From Aquimarina sp. U1-2 (GTDB lineage: Bacteria; Bacteroidota; Bacteroidia; Flavobacteriales; Flavobacteriaceae), in contig NZ_JAGKIK010000003.1 in the NCBI RefSeq assembly GCF_017897595.1, positions 310,001 through 374,000 on the forward strand: 64,000 nucleotides of DNA, written 5' to 3'. Position numbers and translations under genes: made by a program. The notes under the pieces are model-generated. The model saw only the letters and a list, made by a program, of their open reading frames with translations, made no database searches and was not told the origin of the DNA. Shown piece after piece: positions 50,715 through 60,012 of the stretch (within the stretch, counting starts at the first letter, position 1; each line of letters opens with the position of its first letter).

Positions 50715-53432
50715 ATGAGTGCCAACCAGCAGAATTCAACTTCCTCAAAAAAGAAAAACAATACGTTTGATGATGCCCTTTTAGATATTTCGCTGTCTCT
50801 TGCTAATAGTAAAGACCGTGGGCAACTATACAAAAATATCTATGCCAAGATTAAGCCCCTTTTGGGATTTGATGAAATGGGACTTTTTGTTATAGACGAA
50901 GATCAAGATATTTTTTGGGAACTATTGGAGGTAAATGTGACCAGCAAATTACAAGATGAACTCGCAAAAAAAGAACTATTGGGGCCATGGCCTTACCGTG
51001 GTCGGCATAAAAAGGCATGGATTTACACGGATAAGGTTACTTTTTTTGACATGGAGGAGCAGGCAAGAATTTATCCCAATCCGCAGTGGAAATTTATTCT
51101 CGATGCTGGTCTTACTAAAATGATTGCCGGACCCTTAATGTTTCAAGGGAAACGGGTTGGATTATTGTGTTTTACCAGTAAAAACAATAATTTTTTTTCT
51201 TCTGCCAATATTCCAGTTTTTGAGCAAATCGCATCGGTCATAGCAGCATCGGTAAGTAATATTCTCGCTTTCGAACAAGTAAAAAAACGGGAGAGAGACA
51301 AAGCCCTTTTATTGAGTATCAGTCAAGAAGTATCTAAAATACATGGTTTGGCAGATTTTTTACGTTTTATAATGCAGGACATCAAACCCATCTTTGGTTT
51401 TTACGACGTGGGTATTTTTCTGTTGACTGAAGATGAACAACACCATTACAATTTAGCAGGTGTTCATTCTGATTTTTCAAAATCTCGATGGAATGATGCC
51501 ATTCTCAAGTCATCTCAAAAGTTGATGCTGCATGCAGGTTCGCCGGTGGCGTACACCATGAAACAACTTCAAACCATAGAGGGACCTTTGCAGCAAAATT
51601 TTCAGAACCTTATAGAACAATTTCCTTATTATGATCAGTTTCAGTTGAACGACTTTAAAGAAACCCGATACCAAGACTGTTTAGTCCATGATTTAAAAAT
51701 TGGCGGAAAGCAATTTGGTCTTTTTTGCATCAATTCTCTAGAAAAAGAGTTTTTTAAGGAAGCGCAGTTTTCACTTTTCAAGAATATAACCGAACAGCTA
51801 TCAGTTTCTTTAAGTAATATTTTGACCAATAATAGTCTGCGAAAACGAGAAGAAGAGAAATCTCTGCAGGTAAACCTCGTCAATGCTTTGAATCGACCAA
51901 GCGGTTGGAACACAAAACTATTGCATTTGGTACAACATCTGCAAGCTTACATTGATTGCAGTATAATTGTGTTTGCTTTTCAGCCGGATAACCGCATTGA
52001 CTTTTGTTATGCGTTTGAACGTATCGGTGCAGAAGAGTATCGTCAATTTGATTATCAGGAATTTTTAGATTTTGTAGCACTAACGGAAGATGAATACCTC
52101 TTGCAATATGAAGAAAATGAAAAAACTTTTTTAGAGAATGATGCATCATTTCAAAAGACCAAGAAGAAAAATAGGTTTTTTAAAAAAACATCTGAAAAAT
52201 TTCAGGCAAGAAGTCGGCTAAGTACTTCATTACAGTTATCACTGCCCGGTCATTATCGTATCAGTTTTCTAAGTAGGGAAACAGCTGGATATAGCAATCA
52301 AGACCAACGTCTTTTGGAAGAAATTATACTCACTCTGCAATTATCACTTGATAAACTATTGGCATTTGAACAAATCGAAAAGCTCAACGCCAAACTACAA
52401 TTAGAAAAACAATACTTGGAAGAAGAGGTAGAAAAAACATTCAATTTCGGTGAAATTATTGGCGAAAGCGACACCATGAAAAAAGTATATGAACAAATTG
52501 CGCACGTGGCTCCGCTTGATTCCTCTGTATTTATTCAAGGTGAAACTGGTACAGGTAAAGAATTGATTGCCCGTGCCATCCATAAAAATTCCAAAAGGAA
52601 AGACAACATTCTGGTTAAAGTAAATTGTGCCGCCATACCTAAAGATTTGGTAGAAAGCGAACTCTTTGGTCATGAACGTGGTGCTTTTACCGGTGCGCTT
52701 AAAACCCGAGTAGGTAAGTTTGAGCTTGCAAATAATGGCACCATCTTTCTGGATGAGATAGGTGAATTGCCGTTAGATTTACAAGCCAAGCTGCTAAGGG
52801 TTTTGCAAGAAAAGGAAATAGAACGATTGGGCAGTAACCAGACCCAACAGCTTAATTTTAGATTGATAACAGCAACAAACCGAAATTTACAACAGGCCGT
52901 AGTTGAGGGTACATTTCGCTCAGACTTGTTCTATCGCATCTTTATCTATCCTATCTATTTACCGGCTTTACGTGAAAGAGATGGTGATGTGATAACGATT
53001 GCCCAACATTACGCCCATAAATTTGCCAATAAATCAGGGCTGAATTTCTTCGGTTTTAGTGAAGCGGCAAAAGAGCGTATGCGCTCCCATGAATGGCCTG
53101 GCAATGTACGGGAGCTTGAAAATATCCTGCAACAAGAATTGGTTAAAAATAGAAAGAGTGAGTTGGAGATGCTTTCACTTGTTGTCAATACAGAGATGCT
53201 TCAAATGGGAAAATATAAAAATAAGTTAAACGAGCTGTTCAACTTACCAGAAGATTTTACGCTCAGCGACATAGACCAAAGCAAACAAGAGCTGGAAAAG
53301 CACCTGCTGGAACAAGTGCTGGAAAGAACAAAGTGGCGCGTGAGTGGTCGCCACGGCGCAGCAGCCTTATTGGATGTTAAAGCAGTCACCTTGGAATATA
53401 GGATAAAGAAGTTGGGGTTGGGAAGAAAATGA
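50715..53432 (+). CDS. GAF-domain sigma-54-dependent activator
   Basis: A 905-residue enhancer-binding protein related to the one at 21980. It has two clear GAF domains (about residues 20-190 and 195-375), a diverged sensor block to about 560, a coiled coil (EKLNAKLQLEKQYLEEEVEK), then AAA+ with GETGTGKELIARAIH, GAFTGA and [11 protein letters not shown], and a Fis-type helix-turn-helix (TKWRVSGRHGAAALLDVKAV). It is followed after 21 nt by an AraC gene, so the two are probably co-expressed. Confidence 0.88.
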   Translation: MSANQQNSTSSKKKNNTFDDALLDISLSLANSKDRGQLYKNIYAKIKPLLGFDEMGLFVIDEDQDIFWELLEVNVTSKLQDELAKKELLGPWPYRGRHKKAWIYTDKVTFFDMEEQARIYPNPQWKFILDAGLTKMIAGPLMFQGKRVGLLCFTSKNNNFFSSANIPVFEQIASVIAASVSNILAFEQVKKRERDKALLLSISQEVSKIHGLADFLRFIMQDIKPIFGFYDVGIFLLTEDEQHHYNLAGVHSDFSKSRWNDAILKSSQKLMLHAGSPVAYTMKQLQTIEGPLQQNFQNLIEQFPYYDQFQLNDFKETRYQDCLVHDLKIGGKQFGLFCINSLEKEFFKEAQFSLFKNITEQLSVSLSNILTNNSLRKREEEKSLQVNLVNALNRPSGWNTKLLHLVQHLQAYIDCSIIVFAFQPDNRIDFCYAFERIGAEEYRQFDYQEFLDFVALTEDEYLLQYEENEKTFLENDASFQKTKKKNRFFKKTSEKFQARSRLSTSLQLSLPGHYRISFLSRETAGYSNQDQRLLEEIILTLQLSLDKLLAFEQIEKLNAKLQLEKQYLEEEVEKTFNFGEIIGESDTMKKVYEQIAHVAPLDSSVFIQGETGTGKELIARAIHKNSKRKDNILVKVNCAAIPKDLVESELFGHERGAFTGALKTRVGKFELANNGTIFLDEIGELPLDLQAKLLRVLQEKEIERLGSNQTQQLNFRLITATNRNLQQAVVEGTFRSDLFYRIFIYPIYLPALRERDGDVITIAQHYAHKFANKSGLNFFGFSEAAKERMRSHEWPGNVRELENILQQELVKNRKSELEMLSLVVNTEMLQMGKYKNKLNELFNLPEDFTLSDIDQSKQELEKHLLEQVLERTKWRVSGRHGAAALLDVKAVTLEYRIKKLGLGRK

Positions 53433-53453
53433 TAAAGCGTATCAAACTAAAAA

Positions 53454-54266
53454 ATGAAGAAACTGTCTGACTTTCAAATACTATCCTTAGAAGATTTTTT
53501 TAAAGATTATGCTAACGGAACAAAAAGAATAAACCAATACTACTTGTTCTTGTTTCGGAAAGGTAAAGGGAGTATTGCCGTAGATTTTTTTGAGCATCAA
53601 GTAACCCATAATATCATCTGGTTTATTGCTCGAGGAAGAGCAATACAGGTAAATGTTACGGAGTTTGAAGGCTGTGTTGTACGTTTTTCCGATACATTTT
53701 TAGATTTGAATGCTAATGAGAATAAAGAATCATTCAGGAGTATATTATACCACTATTTCTGTCATTCCCCCTTCTTTGAACCAGGTGAACAAGAACTCGC
53801 ACAATTTCAACATCTTTTTAATGAAATGCAACAAGAATACAACCGCAATAATTCATCCAGAATTTTGTTACAGTCTTATCTCAAAATAGTATTGATCAAT
53901 TACCAAAGAGGAATCAAACCCAATTCAAAAAACTATCAAGAAAACACTACCAATACGATAATAATTCTTAGAAGTAACATCGAGCAGCATTATATTGCGT
54001 ACAAAAAGGCTTCATTCTATGCTGAAAAACAATATCTTTCATTAAAAAGGTTAAATGAAATCGCTACATCTGGTATAGGTAAAACAGTTACCCAACTTTT
54101 GCATGAAAGAATCATTCTTGAGGCCAAACGAAGATTGCTGTTTACTTCTTTATCTGTTTCTCAAATTGCGTATCAATTAGGTTATGAAGACGTAGATTAT
54201 TTTTATCGTTTTTTCAAGAAAAATGTAGGGTGCACAGCTACCCACTTTCGTAATTCCGGCAAATAA
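53454..54266 (+). CDS. AraC-family transcription regulator
   Basis: A 270-residue regulator with an N-terminal sensor (FRKGKGSIAVDFFEHQVTHN) and a C-terminal AraC domain (about 175-268) with KQYLSLKRLNEIATSGIGKT and VSQIAYQLGYEDVDYFYRFF. It lies 21 nt after the GAF/sigma-54 gene and upstream of the monooxygenase-like and metallo-hydrolase genes. Confidence 0.85.
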   Translation: MKKLSDFQILSLEDFFKDYANGTKRINQYYLFLFRKGKGSIAVDFFEHQVTHNIIWFIARGRAIQVNVTEFEGCVVRFSDTFLDLNANENKESFRSILYHYFCHSPFFEPGEQELAQFQHLFNEMQQEYNRNNSSRILLQSYLKIVLINYQRGIKPNSKNYQENTTNTIIILRSNIEQHYIAYKKASFYAEKQYLSLKRLNEIATSGIGKTVTQLLHERIILEAKRRLLFTSLSVSQIAYQLGYEDVDYFYRFFKKNVGCTATHFRNSGK

Positions 54267-54346
54267 TCCAGTTACTCCAGTAATTTGTATAGTCAAGTCA
54301 GTTTTAATCTTTATGATATTTGTATATCATTTAGAACCAAAATGTT

Positions 54347-54787
54347 ATGAAGTCAACTGTCAAGATTAATTTTTTTAAGTCTCTAATTTTTCCTCTCTTA
54401 ATTTTTACAATGATGCATACAGAAGCACAAGAAATTGACCCTAATTTACTATCAGACCCGATAGTGAAAAAAGTATCAGACCCCGATAAGCCCTTTAGCG
54501 TATTGATCGATATTACATTAATACCCGGTATGGAGATTGAATTTGAAAAACAATTTGCTCCAGTAATTGCAAAGGTTAGAAAAGAAAAAGGAAATATTGA
54601 GTTTCAGTTAAGTCGTCATCCTGAAGAACCCAATGTATACTTTTTATATGAGCGATGGAAAAACGTAGAAGTTTTAAAGGCACATATGACGACCCCTCAC
54701 ATGAGCCAATTCTGGTCTAAATATTTTCCGATGATTGCTAGAATACCCACAATTAGGGTGTTTATGGAGCGAGACTTACAAAAATAG
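54347..54787 (+). CDS. exported ABM-family (quinol monooxygenase-like) protein
   Basis: A 146-residue protein with a signal peptide (residues 1-27, HTEAQ) and an antibiotic-biosynthesis-monooxygenase domain: SVLIDITLIPGMEIEFEKQF, then EKGNIEFQLSRHPEEPNVYF and YERWKNVEVLKAHMTTPHMS. YgiN-type members oxidise quinols without cofactor. It follows the AraC gene by 80 nt and precedes the metallo-hydrolase by 9 nt, so it is the first of a two-gene unit. Confidence 0.8.
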   Translation: MKSTVKINFFKSLIFPLLIFTMMHTEAQEIDPNLLSDPIVKKVSDPDKPFSVLIDITLIPGMEIEFEKQFAPVIAKVRKEKGNIEFQLSRHPEEPNVYFLYERWKNVEVLKAHMTTPHMSQFWSKYFPMIARIPTIRVFMERDLQK

Positions 54788-54796
54788 GTAGCTCCC

Positions 54797-55783
54797 ATGA
54801 ACAGAAGAAATAGCATTAAAACCATGATAACGGCTGGTATAGGATTTTCTTTACCACTACCGTTATTTTCAAAAACATATAACAAACCAAATAAAATCAT
54901 GAGTAAGCGTAAACAAAATACTCCATTTTATCATTTCGAGGTAGGTGATTTTGATGCCACTGTTATTTCAGATGGCCAATCGCTTTTTCCAGCTTATCCA
55001 TTGTATGCGGTAAATGTTAAAGAAGAAGAGGTTGCTAAGAGTCTTACATCTTATTTTTTACCTGAAAAGGATTACTTATTGCAGTGTAATTGTTTGCTAC
55101 TGGAACGCGAAAACGAAAAAATCTTAATAGATACTGGCGCAGGAAAAAGTTTAGGTGATGGATTTGGGATGCTAAATGATAACCTGAAGAAATTGGGAGT
55201 TACCGGTGAAGAAATAACAGCTGTGCTGTTGACCCACTGTCATTTAGACCATATTGGTGGATTGACCATGAATGAAGAACAAGTATTTCCGAATGCCGTA
55301 GTACATATCTGTGAAAAGGAATGGAATTTTTGGTCTACTTCATCCGTAGATTTATCGAGCATGCCCATTGAACAAGGGTTTAGGGATAATTTTAAAAATG
55401 CAGTTGGTGTAAACCTTGTTCCCTTTAAAAACAATATCAAAACATTTCGCTATGGCGAAGAGGTGTTGAGTGGTATACAGGCTATTGACGCAAGCGGGCA
55501 TTCGCCGGGCCACACCTGTTTTTGGATAAAATCTGGAGCAGACTCGCTATTGCATACCGGTGATATTTTTCACCATCCAGCCTTTGATTTAAAACATCCT
55601 GAATGGGCAACTGCTTTTGACCAAGATGCGAAGCAAGCGTATAAAAAGAGAATTAAAGTAGTAGATATGGCAGTTGCTGAAAGAATCACCGTATTATCGT
55701 ATCATACACCCTTTCCCGCATTTGGAAATATTCAAAAACTAGCTAATGGATACCAGTGGATTCCTTCAACTTGGTTAATATAA
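54797..55783 (+). CDS. Tat-exported metallo-beta-lactamase-fold hydrolase
   Basis: A 328-residue protein with a Tat-like start (MNRRNSIKTMITAGIGFSLP). The MBL zinc motifs are LLTHCHLDHIGG near residue 145, SGHSPGHTCF near 233 and LLHTGDIFHHP near 248. This resembles lactonase- and alkylsulfatase-related MBL enzymes such as quorum-quenching lactonases, but the substrate cannot be fixed. Confidence 0.8.
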   Translation: MNRRNSIKTMITAGIGFSLPLPLFSKTYNKPNKIMSKRKQNTPFYHFEVGDFDATVISDGQSLFPAYPLYAVNVKEEEVAKSLTSYFLPEKDYLLQCNCLLLERENEKILIDTGAGKSLGDGFGMLNDNLKKLGVTGEEITAVLLTHCHLDHIGGLTMNEEQVFPNAVVHICEKEWNFWSTSSVDLSSMPIEQGFRDNFKNAVGVNLVPFKNNIKTFRYGEEVLSGIQAIDASGHSPGHTCFWIKSGADSLLHTGDIFHHPAFDLKHPEWATAFDQDAKQAYKKRIKVVDMAVAERITVLSYHTPFPAFGNIQKLANGYQWIPSTWLI

Positions 55784-55868
55784 TATTTTAGATTTGTGCG
55801 GTATACTATTAGAATAAACAAACCGACTTTGATTACACAAGCATGCTATTTTACAGGTGTGCTATATA

Positions 55869-56509
55869 CTACCGCTTTTTAAATATCACCAGTTCACTAA
55901 GAACTTGTCCGGCTTCCTTAGCTACTTTTGAAGAGCTCTTAATGGTATGGTCGCCAATCAAGCTATGAAACTTTTTGGGTAATGGTGAATTTCCTGGATA
56001 ATTCAGACTTCCATAAATCTGAAGGTCGTCCAAGTAACCTCCTTCCCATTGTATGTCCCCGGAGTAATCTCACTCAAGACCATAAAATGTAAATGGTTTT
56101 TTATTGAAAACCTCAAGCTCTTCGATTGTATTGCCAAGGGTAATCCCTTCTTTTGTTTTCCATTCTGTCTGATGCCCAGCTATTTTGAAAGAAAGCAGAG
56201 TATTAAAATGTAGTGAATCTTCTTCCCAGATAAACTCAACTTGATTTTTAGTTCCAGGAAATAATAAACTATTGTTGTACGTCTCTTCCATTTATGGATA
56301 TCTACCTATTCCCCTTTCCACATTTTTACCAAATATTGCTTTCAATTCGGTTTCAGAATCAAAAGACAACAAGCTATCCAGTGGAAAGTCTATAGTGTAT
56401 TTAGATGCTTCCAGGGATTGCAAATCGTTCTCTTCCTTCTGACTTTTTTTCCAGTACAACCTAACATGGTTATCAAAAGAAATAGTAATCCAATTAGTTT
56501 TTTATGCAT
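55869..56509 (-). pseudogene. decayed lipoprotein gene
   Basis: A minus-strand reading starts at ATG 56509 with a lipoprotein signal (MHKKLIGLLFLLITMLGCT). A frameshift follows at a run of seven T (56444-56450 on the plus strand). The frame then continues (SLEASKYTIDFPLDSLLSF) to an in-frame TAA at 56292-56294, resumes as MEETYNNSLLFPGTKNQVEF, meets an in-frame TGA at 56070-56072, and continues (DYSGDIQWEGGYLDDLQIYG) to a stop at 55869-55871. Three disruptions in one otherwise protein-like reading mean a pseudogene. I do not recognise the family. Confidence 0.65.
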
Positions 56510-56641
56510 AGTTTCCGTTTTAACTCAAAAATAATCTGTTGTAAACAATATACATTTAAAACCAAAGTAATATCCAATCGAACCCTATTTTCTCTTATTA
56601 TTTATCATCAAAAGCGTGACTTAGATGCTTACTATGTATTT

Positions 56642-57604
56642 TTAGGTAATAGCATAAAAGTCCTCTCGATACTCTTGGGGAGATACCCCAGTATTTTTTT
56701 TGAAAAACCGACTAAAATAAGACGGATTACTGTAGCCCAACACATAACCTATTTCTGAAATGGGCATTGAGGTATGTACCAATTTACATTGCGCTGCCAG
56801 TATATAACGGTCTAGTATGATGGTTTTTGGGCTTTTACCGGTTGATTTTTTTACTTGGTTGCACAGTACTTTTTGGTGTACATTAAGCGCATTGGCAAAA
56901 TCATGCACACTTTTATTGGTTACATAATTCGCTTTAATGCCTGATACAAAATGGTCTTCAAGATGTTCAAAAAATTGATGTGTAAGGGTAGAATTGTGAG
57001 CAGATATAAAGGAAAGCATTGAAGTTTGCTTAGAAATATGACGTTTAAGATGTAACAAGATTTCAAGCACCTCTACCCGTATAAGTTCGTAAGAAATACT
57101 ATCTTTCGTTTCGAAATTAGCATTGGCTTTTTGCATCAGTTGAAAAAAAGAGATATCGCTATCCATACTCAATCTGCTATCTACGTACTGACCTTGGAGA
57201 AGAAAAGGAAACTCAAGTAACATATTTTTCCGATACTTCAATGATGACAAATATGCTTTGGAGAAAGCAATGAGATAACCGTGGGGATTATCAATAGTTT
57301 TCCAGCTTTTCATCTGCCCGGGGAGCGATATCCCTACTGTATTGGTTTCAAAATGAACACGTTTATTCTGTGTGATTTTTGAAAGCCTTCCACTGTTTAG
57401 AACGTAGATGACATAAAAGTCTTGAACATACGTTTGAGGTAATTGGGCTATCGTTTTAGAAAATTCCTTTATTTCATCGATATAAATACCATTGAGACCT
57501 CCTGCAAATCGGTATTTGTGATTAAAAAAATGGTCTCCTTTTAATTTTTGTACAAAATCATCAAGGGTAAGGCTTGAACAATATTGATTAGTTGTATTAG
57601 TCAT
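56642..57604 (-). CDS. AraC-family transcription regulator
   Basis: A 320-residue regulator with an N-terminal sensor (YVQDFYVIYVLNSGRLSKIT, then GISLPGQMKSWKTIDNPHGY) and a C-terminal AraC domain with LNVHQKVLCNQVKKSTGKSP and ISEIGYVLGYSNPSYFSRFF. Its sensor resembles the one at 26000. It is divergent from a sigma-54 gene, the same layout as at 25720/26000. Confidence 0.85.
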   Translation of the reverse strand: MTNTTNQYCSSLTLDDFVQKLKGDHFFNHKYRFAGGLNGIYIDEIKEFSKTIAQLPQTYVQDFYVIYVLNSGRLSKITQNKRVHFETNTVGISLPGQMKSWKTIDNPHGYLIAFSKAYLSSLKYRKNMLLEFPFLLQGQYVDSRLSMDSDISFFQLMQKANANFETKDSISYELIRVEVLEILLHLKRHISKQTSMLSFISAHNSTLTHQFFEHLEDHFVSGIKANYVTNKSVHDFANALNVHQKVLCNQVKKSTGKSPKTIILDRYILAAQCKLVHTSMPISEIGYVLGYSNPSYFSRFFKKNTGVSPQEYREDFYAIT

Positions 57605-57879
57605 GCTTACAATGTAACCTACTATTATACCAAGAAGTTTTTAAAACATAATCATTTGTTTATCAGTTATTTAAAATACTTATTCTGCTTATAAAAAGGT
57701 TTTAATCAAAAATTATTAAATTTTATTTTTATGATTTTTGCTAAAAAATGGTAAAAAATATCCAAAGAGACAACCTTTTTGTTTAACTTTTCACATTGTA
57801 GTCGCAAGTAGATTTTGATTACTAATTACTCCTTCATACGTAACATAAGAAACTTTTGATTTAAAATCTTATCCATATT
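57605..57879. other. divergent intergenic region
   Basis: About 275 bp of strongly AT-rich sequence between an AraC gene and a sigma-54 activator. It should contain promoters for both, but I could not place a clear motif. Confidence 0.45.
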
Positions 57880-58866
57880 ATGGAACAAATCATAGGAAAT
57901 AGTGCCGAAATGCAAACGGTAAAACAGAAAATAAAGGCATTCTCAACCTTAGACGCTGCAATTTTGATAGAAGGCGAAACAGGTACGGGCAAAGAATTAG
58001 TTGTTAATGCAATTCACAGGGAGTCAATTCGAAGAAATTTTCCATTGGTAAAAATAAATTGTGCGGCACTTTCCCCAGAAATCGTTGAATCAGAATTGTT
58101 TGGTCACATAAAAGGGGCTTTTAGTGGTGCGGTTAACGATCACAAGGGAAAATTTGAATATGCCGAAAATGGCACTATTTTTTTAGATGAGATTTCTGAA
58201 CTTTCATTAACTATACAAGCCAAACTTTTACGGGTACTGCAAGAGAAAGAAGTGGTGCGTTTAGGAAGTAATGAGACCAGAAAAATTAATTTTAGGGTGG
58301 TCGCCGCAACCAATAAAAACCTTTCTGAAATGGTTAGAATGGGTACTTTCAGAGCTGATTTGCTTTTTCGTTTACAACAACTAACCATTTACATTCCACC
58401 GTTAAGAGCGCGTGGTGCTGATATTGCGTTACTTGCCGAATATTTCGGACGAAAACTCTCAAATTCTTTGGATACGGATTTTTCAGGATTTACTAGTAAT
58501 ACCATTACTCATTTTAGAAAATATGATTGGCCTGGTAATGTACGTGAACTCAAAAATCGAATACAACAACAACTGGTCACTTCATCAGAAACAGTTTTGC
58601 ATATCAATCCTAAACGCTTTCAAAATTTACAGGTTCCCGCTGCTAAAGGTGATGTATCTCAATTTTTAGACCTAAATCGACCTGAAAAACTGACGATGTC
58701 AAGAATAAAAGAATATAAAGAGAATATTGAAAAAGCTTGTATTGAAGCAGTATTACAGCATACTCGTTGGCGAGTGAGCGGCCCTAAAGGCGCGGCAAAA
58801 ATTCTAAAAGTAAATGCCAGTACGCTAGATTCTAGATTGAAAAAGCTTGGGATTAGTACCAAGTAG
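57880..58866 (+). CDS. sigma-54-dependent activator lacking a sensor domain, GAFSGA variant
   Basis: A 328-residue protein made only of an AAA+ domain and a Fis-type helix-turn-helix, like PspF. Walker A is GETGTGKELVVNAIH, Walker B is [11 protein letters not shown], and the sigma-54-contact loop reads GAFSGA where the three other activators in the window have GAFTGA. The C-terminus ([20 protein letters not shown]) is standard. With no input domain it would be constitutively active or controlled by a partner, possibly the divergent AraC protein or a GAF activator. Confidence 0.85.
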   Translation: MEQIIGNSAEMQTVKQKIKAFSTLDAAILIEGETGTGKELVVNAIHRESIRRNFPLVKINCAALSPEIVESELFGHIKGAFSGAVNDHKGKFEYAENGTIFLDEISELSLTIQAKLLRVLQEKEVVRLGSNETRKINFRVVAATNKNLSEMVRMGTFRADLLFRLQQLTIYIPPLRARGADIALLAEYFGRKLSNSLDTDFSGFTSNTITHFRKYDWPGNVRELKNRIQQQLVTSSETVLHINPKRFQNLQVPAAKGDVSQFLDLNRPEKLTMSRIKEYKENIEKACIEAVLQHTRWRVSGPKGAAKILKVNASTLDSRLKKLGISTK

Positions 58867-58912
58867 TTACGTCTCGTTTACTTCTAGTTGGTTTAATTTT
58901 TAAAATCTACTA

Positions 58913-58940
58913 TGGTATAATGCCCACAAGGCATATACCA
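58913..58940. repeat. hairpin TGGTAT(A)ATGCC / GGCATATACCA
   Basis: An 11-bp stem with one bulged A and a 5-nt loop, 46 bp after the sigma-54 gene. No T-run follows on either strand, so it is not a classic terminator. It may affect RNA stability. Confidence 0.35.
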
Positions 58941-59111
58941 AAAAGTATCAGTATTCTTCCAAAAAAGGATACGTCTTCTTCACCACTATTCATGATATTT
59001 GAATCATAAACGCTTAAACAGTTTTTCCTTAATTGTGCAAATTAGCAATTTATGCTTGTTTATAGTCAATTAAAAAGCTCAAATGGTTTCTATAATCAAA
59101 TCCAGAAATAC

Positions 59112-60002
59112 ATGAAAAAGTTAATCTTACCATTCATTTTTATATCAATCATAATTAATAATATGAGCGCACAAGAAACTATAAAATTCAAGGTCATCGG
59201 AGGCTATCAATTTGCAGAAGGCTATGCCATTCAAAACAATGACCCTTTTGTTTATGCACAATCCGGACAGCTTACCGGTTCTTGGCATTGGGAGTTTGAA
59301 AATGGAAAAAAAGGAAATACGCATATCAATGGTGCTACCGCGAACAGAGTACTTTTTAATGGCGAAAACCAACTGATGGGTACCATGAAAATTAATATGT
59401 TCGAATTTGAAGGCTCAAATCCAGAGAGCGATTTACTCTTTCTGTCATACACATCCACAAAGTTCACGGCAGAACCCAGCAATGTCGTTATCAAGGTTTC
59501 CGGTGAATTTACCGGAGGTACGGGAAAATACAAAGGGGCAAGAGGCTGGCTTACGGTAACTTCGGTCAACGGCTTCTTCGATGATGGAAAAGGTGAGATT
59601 TATCTAGGCGACCAACCTGAAATTACAGAAGAACTGGTAAAAAAATGGACCGAAGATTATTTTAAGGCCACCCAAAGCGGAGATGCCAAAGTGTGGGCAG
59701 ATTCTTTTGCGGGCAATGCCTATATAAACGACCCTTATGGCAGCCCGGCACCAAACAGTAGAGCAGAAATTGAAGCGATTGGCACTAATTTTATGTCGGC
59801 TTTCAAATCAGCAGGGCTTTACCCCGATTATATTTTTGTAAACGGATTGATAGCCACCTCAAAATGGACCGGAAGGGGCCTGATGCATGACGGCAAGAAA
59901 GCCACCTTTGAGGGTGTCAATGTTACCACCTATAATGAAAAGGGAGAAATCATAAGCCATATTGGCTATTGGGATCCAGCAAAAATGAAAATTTCACAAT
60001 AA
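59112..60002 (+). CDS. exported fusion of an allene-oxide-cyclase-like barrel and a SnoaL-like domain
   Basis: A 296-residue protein with a signal peptide (residues 1-21, ending NMSAQ). Residues about 25-175 form a beta-barrel like allene oxide cyclase/dirigent proteins (SGEFTGGTGKYKGARGWLTV). Residues about 185-296 form a SnoaL/NTF2-like domain (WTEDYFKATQSGDAKVWADS, then ATFEGVNVTTYNEKGEI). I start at ATG 59112; a longer reading from 59052 would spoil the signal peptide. The substrate is unknown. Confidence 0.68.
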   Translation: MKKLILPFIFISIIINNMSAQETIKFKVIGGYQFAEGYAIQNNDPFVYAQSGQLTGSWHWEFENGKKGNTHINGATANRVLFNGENQLMGTMKINMFEFEGSNPESDLLFLSYTSTKFTAEPSNVVIKVSGEFTGGTGKYKGARGWLTVTSVNGFFDDGKGEIYLGDQPEITEELVKKWTEDYFKATQSGDAKVWADSFAGNAYINDPYGSPAPNSRAEIEAIGTNFMSAFKSAGLYPDYIFVNGLIATSKWTGRGLMHDGKKATFEGVNVTTYNEKGEIISHIGYWDPAKMKISQ

Positions 60003-60012
60003 AGTCAAAATC

